Origin: Bacteroidota bacterium
Lineage (GTDB): Bacteria > Bacteroidota > Bacteroidia > Flavobacteriales > Schleiferiaceae
DNA: 64,000 nt
Assembly (NCBI GenBank): GCA_024742495.1
Contig: JANSYJ010000002.1
Span: 310,001 to 374,000, forward strand
Reading direction: 5' to 3'
Every line of letters starts with the position of its first letter. The stretch's first letter is position 1. Position numbers and translations under genes: made by a program. Positions 54,548 through 61,570 of the stretch are shown in pieces. Under the pieces are notes generated by a model, which saw only the letters and a list, made by a program, of their open reading frames with translations, was not told where the DNA came from and did not search any database.

Positions 54548-54613
54548 GCCTAACGTTTTTGCTATCAGCTGCAGCGTCCCGAAGGGGGCTATTGCTTACA
54601 GGTTTTGTTGGGC
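54548..54613 (-). other. attC-like recombination site
   Basis: Read on the minus strand, this 66-bp element begins GCCCAAC (fits RYYYAAC) and ends GTTAGGC (fits GTTRRRY), with an internal CCCTTCGGG hairpin. It sits directly after the AIPR stop codon and before the next gene, exactly where an integron cassette carries its attC. The internal L boxes are not well paired and no integron integrase is in the window. Confidence 0.45.
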
Positions 54614-54622
54614 ACAGTTTTT

Positions 54623-56404
54623 TTACTTAAAAATCAAATTCAATTTCTCTGACAACTTATCATACTCATAGTCATCAAGAATGAATTCAGTTTTAATTCG
54701 TTCGAGTATAATTGAGTGATACTTTTTATCTGTTTTAAAGAAATTCGTTACTGAAGTCTCCAAGTCTCCACGAGACTCATACAAAGTTGATAAAGTTCGA
54801 ATTACTTGATTAAATACTGAATTTAAAATCTTTTCAAAATCATCAGGTCGATCAGGTCGAAGAAGTTCTCTATCAATATTATCGGAAGTTACATCCGATA
54901 CCCAATCTTGAGTTGTAGAATCGAGATTGATATTAGTTAGTTTCCGTTTATTTTTTATGAGGAAGCAAATCACACCTAGAATTGCGAACTTTCCATTCTT
55001 AGAGACATTCGATAGTGTTTCACTAAAATTCGAACTACTGACAAACGTATCGTAAAGTGCAGATAGCTTTAATAAATCGACAATCGTTGATTTGTCTTGA
55101 GTTCTTTTGAAAACTCTATTGTAAGTCGATTTATCTGCGAAAATTTTACGCTTTGCACTTCTTGCAGTCCCTGGCTGTTGTAAGCAGCAAGCTAAAATCA
55201 ATTGCCCTAGTTGATCATTTTTAATTTTCTGCCAATTTTCTAGGTTTCGCTTTTTAAGAATGCCTTCACCACGCTTAATTTCAAGATAGATTTTTGGTTC
55301 ATCCTGTTTTAGCATTCTCTGGAGTGAGCGTTGTTCTGGAAGGTTGGATTTCAAATCACGATCTGATATAGGCTTTTGTGAGTTAGAAGCTTCAGCAATT
55401 TCAGATATGAACTGATTAAAATACTCTTCTCCTTCTCTGTCCGGTTTTACAATCTTACATGGAATCGGGAAATCAAGGTCTTCATTCCCGCCTTTGTAGC
55501 TCCCTATGATAGTTGTAGTTTGGCATCCATTGACAATAGAAAAGTCAGTCAATTTAATATTGTCTCCGTCACGGTCAAACTCTTTACAGCCAATAATGAT
55601 ACCATTATTCAGAAACCAAAATTTATCTCTCTTCTTTTTTAAAGATTCATTGATTTGATCGTCAATTTTCTTGTTTCTAATAAAGTACCTAAAATTCTGT
55701 TCAAATAGCCCGTCATCTTTGTACTTGTCATAGAGTTTACGCAAAGAAATTGCTGAAATGTTTACCAATAGCCCATTGTCTCCATTCTCAATCGCCCCGT
55801 GATCTTTGAAAATTTCAACTTTTCCATAATCAACAAATATTTGCTCTTCATCGTATGATTCAATTTGCTGAAGAATTTCGTTTTGGTAGAAAATAAGAAG
55901 TTCAAAATCTTGAAGAGACTCGACTTTATTTAAATGATTTTGAATTCTGTCCTTGTAATCTTGAGGTTTATCAAAACCTAGAAATAGGGCTAATTTGATT
56001 CCGAAGTTAGAATCATCACTAGCATCATCATATTTTTCACGGTAGATCCTTCTTAGCCTGTCGTTATAGTTTCCTACTTTTTCGTTCTTAAAGTCGCTGA
56101 CAGTTTGAGACATTTTTGTAAAAACATCTTTGATATCGTCCTTGGAATTTATGTCTTGAACGTTTTTAGACTGGATAAGAACCAAACTTTTGTCTAGATC
56201 ATTTTCTTCAACCGATATTAGGTCAATACCACCATCATTAGCTCCGTCTACATAAGAATTTTTAAAGTCGGCTTTGTCAAATATTCCATCATTGTAGAAA
56301 TATTTGTACGCAACAATACCATGAAGAAAATCATCTGTTAGTTTTTCTGTTTCAGGAACACTTGTTCGAATTTGATCTATAGCCCTTTTAATTATGTCGT
56401 TCAT
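54623..56404 (-). CDS. AIPR-family abortive infection protein
   Basis: A 593-aa protein. The AIPR domain is shown by FWFLNNGIIIGCKEF (about residues 265-280) and FSIVNGCQTTTIIGSY, the core motif of the family linked to phage resistance. The N-terminal 90 residues resemble a PD-(D/E)xK nuclease: Asp61 in DGGIDL and Gln78-x-Lys80 in VLIQSK, as in Mrr-like enzymes. No restriction-modification partner lies next to it. It is a single-gene module between the attC-like site and the degenerate duplicated region. Its defence role is inferred from the family and context. Confidence 0.85.
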   Translation of the reverse strand: MNDIIKRAIDQIRTSVPETEKLTDDFLHGIVAYKYFYNDGIFDKADFKNSYVDGANDGGIDLISVEENDLDKSLVLIQSKNVQDINSKDDIKDVFTKMSQTVSDFKNEKVGNYNDRLRRIYREKYDDASDDSNFGIKLALFLGFDKPQDYKDRIQNHLNKVESLQDFELLIFYQNEILQQIESYDEEQIFVDYGKVEIFKDHGAIENGDNGLLVNISAISLRKLYDKYKDDGLFEQNFRYFIRNKKIDDQINESLKKKRDKFWFLNNGIIIGCKEFDRDGDNIKLTDFSIVNGCQTTTIIGSYKGGNEDLDFPIPCKIVKPDREGEEYFNQFISEIAEASNSQKPISDRDLKSNLPEQRSLQRMLKQDEPKIYLEIKRGEGILKKRNLENWQKIKNDQLGQLILACCLQQPGTARSAKRKIFADKSTYNRVFKRTQDKSTIVDLLKLSALYDTFVSSSNFSETLSNVSKNGKFAILGVICFLIKNKRKLTNINLDSTTQDWVSDVTSDNIDRELLRPDRPDDFEKILNSVFNQVIRTLSTLYESRGDLETSVTNFFKTDKKYHSIILERIKTEFILDDYEYDKLSEKLNLIFK

Positions 56405-56507
56405 TTAGTTTCTTTTTTAATTGTGCCCAACCTAGGTTTATGGTCAATACCCTTTTCCCCTTTTAATACGCTTTTTATAGTTATTATCCCTTAACCTTCA
56501 CCAACCC

Positions 56508-56573
56508 TTAATTTGCCTCCTTCATAATTATTTTCTGACTGGTGCGGGTAGTACCATTTTCATAATAGCTCAC
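56508..56573 (-). pseudogene. Lipoprotein C-terminal fragment
   Basis: The last 21 codons of the 159-aa lipoprotein gene are kept in frame (VSYYENGTTRTSQKIIMKEAN and stop); only one residue differs from the intact copy (Gly to Ala). The rest of the gene is missing. Confidence 0.85.
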
Positions 56574-56805
56574 TTGATTCATCCCGCTATCGGGGGTGAA
56601 TCATGCCGGTATCACAGTTGAAATTTTTAGGGCAGGTGCTGAGAATCAGCGGAGCAATTTAAAAGGCAAATTGTTTCATTGGTTATCAGGTTAAAGCTTA
56701 GCGACCCGAATGTAGCAAAATTTCTTTATTCAGGCATCAAACAATCAGGGACTTATCCAATTAGCTTATGTAATTAGGCATTCAGCTCATCAGCTTATTC
56801 CCTTC

Positions 56806-56919
56806 TTAGGCATTCTCAAAATTCACATAGGGTAGGCGCTTCAGATAGCGGGCCTCTACACTCACAAAGTCGTATTCGCTAATAACAATTCCGCGGATGA
56901 GGTAAATCCCTTTTCCTTT
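56806..56919 (-). pseudogene. dnaE2 C-terminal fragment
   Basis: About 37 codons matching the dnaE2 C-terminus (GKGIYLIRGIVISEYDF and YVNFENA, then stop). The frame is intact with few substitutions. The match stops abruptly where the intron-like sequence begins. Confidence 0.85.
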
Positions 56920-57288
56920 GTAAAAGAGTCAGGAAGTCAGCCGAGGTCATAGTACCAACGGAACCAAGGGGAGAAGGCGAATGCCCTAAACCTAAGGTCT
57001 CACAGAAGAAGTGAAGGGCTGATCGTATTGTGAAGTGAAAATTCGATAAGGAGCCTTTGCGTAGCCTTATCTTAAGAGGTGTTGGAAAGCAGCCACTGGT
57101 GTAAAGAGCGGTGGATGTATGCTTTACGAACCGCCCTGTAAGCGAACCGCTTGGTTGATCCAGAGTTTACCGAAGGGCTGGGTGGTGTAAGCATGCATTA
57201 TTAATTTTTTAAGGAATGCTTGAGCTTGCTTTGCTCGGTTGAAAGGCGCACTCCGTTTCTAATCAGGGGCGGAGCCGTCTACTCGATT
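56920..57288 (+). mobile_element. Probable internally deleted group II intron
   Basis: The left part carries GTCAGGAAGTCAGCCGAGG and CATAGTACC, a block I associate with the region before the reverse transcriptase gene in Bacteroidota group II introns. The right part ends with GGCGCACTCCG and CGGAGCCGTCTACTCGATT, matching the remnant at 53098-53195. No reverse transcriptase is left. There is no convincing coding frame in this stretch. Confidence 0.4.
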
Positions 57289-57299
57289 GTGCCCAGTGC
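57289..57299. repeat. Left inverted flank of the SIR2-HerA module
   Basis: GTGCCCAGTGC is the inverse complement, with one mismatch, of GCATTGGGCAC at 60762-60772. The pair tightly brackets the two defence genes. Related GGGCAC/GTGCCC sequences flank the other modules of the island. Confidence 0.5.
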
Positions 57300-57300
57300 T

Positions 57301-59385
57301 TTATTCTTCTTCATCGATATTTTGCCAATCGTCTGCTAAATCTTTCCAATTTACATTTCGTTCAGATTGTCTAGTCCAAACATCCCAATAGTCTGGGTCT
57401 TCTGATTTCGGCCTATGTTCCTTCTTCAGATTATTCATTTCAACCAAAATTGGTATTGGTGTAGCCCAACCCAATAAAATTGCTTTCCTAGTTGGCAGAA
57501 TCGGCAACTCCTTCAGTAAACCACCAATATTATCAGGAACTAGTTTTTTTACTAATTCCTGGTCTCTGTCGTTTACAATTCTATGAAGTAAGAATGTGTT
57601 GCATTGAGATAGTACTGTAGGTGAAAGCTCAGATGGTCTCTGAGACGATAATGTCAAGCCTAGACCGAACTTTCTTCCCTCTCTAGCTATTTTCTCAAAT
57701 GATTCTGTACATAATTGAGAGGCAGTTATTTCATCTCCTCCCTCATAATATCTCTTGATAAAGTTATGGGCTTCTTCCATTACTATATTTGTTGGAAGTA
57801 GCTTTTTGGTAGTACGTCTATACCTCTGTAAAGACTCAAAGACTACTCTTGAAATTACCGAAACTACTAAGTGAGTGATATCAGAAGGAACTAGAGATAA
57901 ATCTATGATTGATATTCCATCTATATAATTTTCTAGCCAATTCTCTAGTGTAATTTCATCGCTTTCTACGACAATTGAATTCATCCTAGTCTCAGCCAAC
58001 ATTGTCCTCATTCTCATTACGAGGAAGTCAATAAACTGAATTACTCCAGCTTCTTGCCCTAAGTGTTCTATATGGTCAGGTAAATCATTAACATTAAATG
58101 GGACAGGCGTATCTTCATTTGGACCTGTATAAGCTAACACGCCACCAAGAGGTTCAAGTAGTTCTTCTAGTTCTTGAATAACCTCTTCTACGTCTGAAAC
58201 ATCAAAATCTTCGTAATATTCAATTGTCTCTCCTTGTTTGTTTACAAAACTTTTGAAATGACGGTTGATAATGGCTTCAAGGGTTTGAGAAGTATTCTCT
58301 AACACACCTTTTAATTCATCTTCTGCTTGATTGGATAAATGCAAAGCATCATTAGAAATACTCAGAATTTTCTTACCAAACTTTGTAGAATCAGTTTTGA
58401 ATGAAGTTGCTCCAATCTTTAAGTCAAGTTTTACCGTTATCAAACAGCTTGAGAAGTAACTTCTTATTTTGGTAATGAATTCATTGGTATCATCTGAGTG
58501 ACCGGAACGTAAGTCTCTAAGAGCTCTTTTTAAGATAGGTTTTTGTGTCCTACCACTTGCATTAGAGAATGAACTCCATTCATTACTGTTCCATAACCAA
58601 GCAGGTACTTTTAGACTTCTAAAAATTTCTTTCTCTTCTTCCGAAATTTCTACTTTGAACTTTTTTACTTCGGTATTTAAGTCATCAAAAGCATCTGTGT
58701 ATTCTCCATTTGGGTCAAGAATTATAAACCTAGTATTTAGGCTTTGACCAGCCTCTAATTTTTTCGATGCTTCTTCTAGAGACCATCTTATTACACCTGC
58801 AACACTACAGGACTTTCCGCTTCCTGTATTTCCCAATATTGCTATGTGCCTTCCAAATAATTTATCAGGATTGATTTTGACATTGGCATTGCCAGCAATT
58901 GGTGCAATACCGATTTTCACATTTGCATTTTTCTCTTTGTTTTCAACAATAGACTTTAGTTGAGAATCTGATGGCAAAATCACGCTATCACCTACAGATG
59001 GAAAACTGTAAACACCTCTTTCAAGCTGATACTCTTTCTTTTCAATTTTTCCAACTTGCTTTAAAGTACCCATTGGCGTAATAGACATTTTCCTCAATGG
59101 AAATGGCAAATCAATTAGGTCAAAATCTTTGTATCCTTTTCTTTTTGGATATTGACTATGCTCTACACCAAGCCAACTTATTAATCCAACCAATGCGCCA
59201 TTCTCATTCGGGATTAGAACAAACCCATTTATTCTTGGGAAAAGTGTTGGAACTCCTGTATTTAGAGCAGTATTTTGAGGTGCTGATAAATCTAATACAA
59301 CTCTAATTTCATTTGGTGAAACATAATCTACTGTACCAATTGTTAGGTTTCGAAGATGGTCAAAATCGAACTGTTGCATATTCAT
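57301..59385 (-). CDS. HerA-like ATPase of a SIR2-HerA defence system
   Basis: A 694-aa HerA/DUF87 ATPase. An N-terminal HAS-barrel (about 10-150) precedes the RecA-like core with Walker A GNTGSGKS (Lys191) and Walker B IVMEEAHNF (about 534-542), and the SSQRPSEL sensor region. The ATG overlaps the SIR2 stop by one base (TAATG), so the two are made together. SIR2-HerA pairs form large complexes that act against phage by NAD+ depletion and nuclease activity in studied cases; that role is inferred here. It is the second gene of the module. Confidence 0.93.
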   Translation of the reverse strand: MNMQQFDFDHLRNLTIGTVDYVSPNEIRVVLDLSAPQNTALNTGVPTLFPRINGFVLIPNENGALVGLISWLGVEHSQYPKRKGYKDFDLIDLPFPLRKMSITPMGTLKQVGKIEKKEYQLERGVYSFPSVGDSVILPSDSQLKSIVENKEKNANVKIGIAPIAGNANVKINPDKLFGRHIAILGNTGSGKSCSVAGVIRWSLEEASKKLEAGQSLNTRFIILDPNGEYTDAFDDLNTEVKKFKVEISEEEKEIFRSLKVPAWLWNSNEWSSFSNASGRTQKPILKRALRDLRSGHSDDTNEFITKIRSYFSSCLITVKLDLKIGATSFKTDSTKFGKKILSISNDALHLSNQAEDELKGVLENTSQTLEAIINRHFKSFVNKQGETIEYYEDFDVSDVEEVIQELEELLEPLGGVLAYTGPNEDTPVPFNVNDLPDHIEHLGQEAGVIQFIDFLVMRMRTMLAETRMNSIVVESDEITLENWLENYIDGISIIDLSLVPSDITHLVVSVISRVVFESLQRYRRTTKKLLPTNIVMEEAHNFIKRYYEGGDEITASQLCTESFEKIAREGRKFGLGLTLSSQRPSELSPTVLSQCNTFLLHRIVNDRDQELVKKLVPDNIGGLLKELPILPTRKAILLGWATPIPILVEMNNLKKEHRPKSEDPDYWDVWTRQSERNVNWKDLADDWQNIDEEE

Positions 59386-60722
59386 TAGGCTTCTGGTTTT
59401 TGTTCATTTTCACCTTCAACTTCTATTGTTTTATCTTGACCTCTATTGTCCTTTATCTTCTGCATTTTTACAGTAAGTCTATCAATAGCAGACTTTGGCA
59501 AATAGTGTTCCACCAGATTCTCCAAATCACCGAAATGTTCACCTATCAAAAGAGTACATTGTGCAGAGTTTTTATCATCTAAGAATTTAATGATTCTTTC
59601 TCTTCCTGAACCGTAATTCGCTTCTTCACCTTCTTTTGAATAATCTCTATCCCAAGCTACTATGACTAAATGAGTTGAAGGGATTGTCAGCATATCCTCA
59701 ATAACCCTGTTTATATGACTGTCTCCGAAACCATAGCCATAAGTAAGAATTACAGAGTTAGGTTGACATATTGAAGAAGAAAAATCTCGAAATAATTCAG
59801 CATAAGGATAAAAAGCTGTCTCTAAATCTTTGGATGAATTCGGATATATAACGACTTGATCTGTAATGTTTTCTGGTATAGATGGGTGATTGTCGTCTGC
59901 TCCAAAAGGCAATAATGTCTTAATGATTTTATCCTTTTGAAAACACCAGTCAATTGAACCGTGAAGTTTGGTTATTCTTGATACACCTTCAGCATATCTT
60001 GGTTCACCTCTAATACCAGGTGGATTGTAATGATAATCTAATTCAAGTCTTGTGTTCCTAAATATTGGTTGGATTTTTCCTTTGAACCTGTCAAGTAAAA
60101 GTACACCAGTTTCGTCACAAGCTAATTCAATAAACCTGTCGTAATTAGTTGTAAACAAGTTTAATCTTTCTCTTGAAGCAGAACGACTGGTGAAACTTAA
60201 AATGAAACTTTTTAAGAGATTAAATGCCTTAAGGGCTCCCTCTTCCTCTTTAGAGAGTTTTTCAAAAAATTCTTTTTCGGTTGATAGAATTGATGATATG
60301 AAGTCTTTAAGTTTAGAATTTAACTCAGTTCCTAGAGTTGCCGCTCTAGCATCGTTAATTATCTTTAGTCCATTTATCAGTTCAAGAGTTACCCTAATAT
60401 CATCTTCAATATTCGCTTCTCCACGGTTCATTTCTACCGCAGAATTATCCGCTTTCTCTTTTATCTTTTCATTTAAATCGTGGTCTAAAGTTAAACGCCA
60501 CATTTCTTGTGGTTTCACACCAGCCATAAATGACACGGAGCTTGTCAAGCCAGAACCAATCAAAACGGATAGGTGTTCACTTTGGAAAATTGCAGAGAGC
60601 CAAGGTTCAACTTCTTGACGCAATTCAGCAGGCTTTACTTCATTATCATCGGAAGTGCAGACAAGTTTAGTGTTGGTTTTGAGTATGTGTTTTTTTGTCC
60701 AATCTATTCCGAAAAATTCCAT
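59385..60722 (-). CDS. SIR2-family effector of a SIR2-HerA defence system
   Basis: A 445-aa protein with a SIR2-like NAD-binding core. Visible motifs are VLIGSGLTSS (about 52-61), LFTTNYDRFIE (about 195-205) containing the conserved Asn and Asp, and TKLHGSIDW (about 253-261) with the catalytic His. These are the residues needed for NADase activity in defence SIR2 proteins. There is a long helical insertion between the first two motifs. It is the first gene of the pair and is flanked by short inverted repeats and large direct repeats. Confidence 0.93.
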   Translation of the reverse strand: MEFFGIDWTKKHILKTNTKLVCTSDDNEVKPAELRQEVEPWLSAIFQSEHLSVLIGSGLTSSVSFMAGVKPQEMWRLTLDHDLNEKIKEKADNSAVEMNRGEANIEDDIRVTLELINGLKIINDARAATLGTELNSKLKDFISSILSTEKEFFEKLSKEEEGALKAFNLLKSFILSFTSRSASRERLNLFTTNYDRFIELACDETGVLLLDRFKGKIQPIFRNTRLELDYHYNPPGIRGEPRYAEGVSRITKLHGSIDWCFQKDKIIKTLLPFGADDNHPSIPENITDQVVIYPNSSKDLETAFYPYAELFRDFSSSICQPNSVILTYGYGFGDSHINRVIEDMLTIPSTHLVIVAWDRDYSKEGEEANYGSGRERIIKFLDDKNSAQCTLLIGEHFGDLENLVEHYLPKSAIDRLTVKMQKIKDNRGQDKTIEVEGENEQKPEA

Positions 60723-60761
60723 TCTATTAGTTTTTTGATTTTAAGCGTTAGAGTTGTTTTC

Positions 60762-60772
60762 GCATTGGGCAC
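60762..60772. repeat. Right inverted flank of the SIR2-HerA module
   Basis: GCATTGGGCAC, inverse complement of 57289-57299 with one mismatch. It abuts the exact left end (60773) of the intact copy of the large direct repeat, so it is probably the module junction. Confidence 0.5.
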
Positions 60773-61570
60773 AACGTAGGTTTATGGTCAATTCCCTTTC
60801 CCGCTTCAATACGCCCGTTTATAGTTATTTTCTCTTAACCTTCACCAACCTTTAATTTCCCTCCTTCATAATTATTTTCTGACTGGTGCGGGTAGTGCCA
60901 TTTTCATAGTAACTCACTGCTATCATTCCGCTATCGGGGGTGGACCATACCATTTGTGCATCTACGTTACCTCCGTTAATTGCATCAAACTTTTGATAGC
61001 CATAGTAGTAGGTGCTTATACTCCAGCCCACATTGTTTTCATAGACCCAGGGTCGACCGTATATGAGGTTCATTTCTACTTTTAAGGAGCTTCCATCTGG
61101 AATATTTGCTTTGAAAGAATTGCCACTACCCGTGATCACAAGGGTGTCGGTGCCGTGTAAGAGGTTTATTCCGTGGGAGCCTGTGGCAGGATAGGAGACA
61201 GTGCAGGGAGGACAGTCTCCACCGCAGTCTACTCCTACTTCATCTCCATCTTTTACTCCGTTGGCACAGTTAGAACTTTTACTGCAAGCGCCAAGCGCCA
61301 AGGCAGCAATTAGAATTGCAAATAGTTTCATTGGTTTTCAGGTTAAAGCTTAGCGACTCGAATGTAGCAAAATTTTGCTAGTCAGGCATCAAACAATCAG
61401 GGACTTATCTAAATAACTTATGCAATTAGGCATTCAGCTCATCAGCTTATTCTCTTATTAGGCATTCTCGAAATTCACATAGGGCAGGCGCTCCAAGTAG
61501 CGGGCCTCTACACTCACAAAGTCGTATTCGCAAATAACAATTCCTCGGATGAGGTAAATCCCTTTTCCTT
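60773..61570. repeat. Intact copy of the duplicated region
   Basis: This covers the whole lipoprotein gene and the last 113 bp of dnaE2, and is repeated in decayed form at 56430-56919. The intact gene structure shows it is the ancestral copy. Confidence 0.85.
60852..61331 (-). CDS. Small lipoprotein of unknown function
   Basis: A 159-aa lipoprotein with signal peptide ending LGAC (Cys16). A Cys-rich NGVKDGDEVGVDCGGDCPPC segment follows (about 24-43), as seen near the start of many Bacteroidota lipoproteins, and then a beta-rich domain. It is downstream of dnaE2 on the same strand. A fragment of its 3' end is found again at 56508-56573. Confidence 0.8.
   Translation of the reverse strand: MKLFAILIAALALGACSKSSNCANGVKDGDEVGVDCGGDCPPCTVSYPATGSHGINLLHGTDTLVITGSGNSFKANIPDGSSLKVEMNLIYGRPWVYENNVGWSISTYYYGYQKFDAINGGNVDAQMVWSTPDSGMIAVSYYENGTTRTSQKIIMKEGN

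Larger units (their letters stand above)
56430..56919. repeat. Decayed second copy of the lipoprotein/dnaE2 3' region
   Basis: This segment repeats, in the same orientation, the sequence at 60773-61570. The match runs from TAGGTTTATGGTCAAT through the 3' end of the lipoprotein gene, then, after about 370 bp have been replaced by about 60 bp, resumes at the lipoprotein start and continues into the dnaE2 3' end. With the intact copy it brackets the SIR2-HerA module. Confidence 0.85.

Noticed and set aside
60190-60618. 142-codon plus-strand frame inside the SIR2 gene
   Set aside because: It is antisense to a well-supported conserved gene and Ser/Phe rich as expected for a shadow frame.
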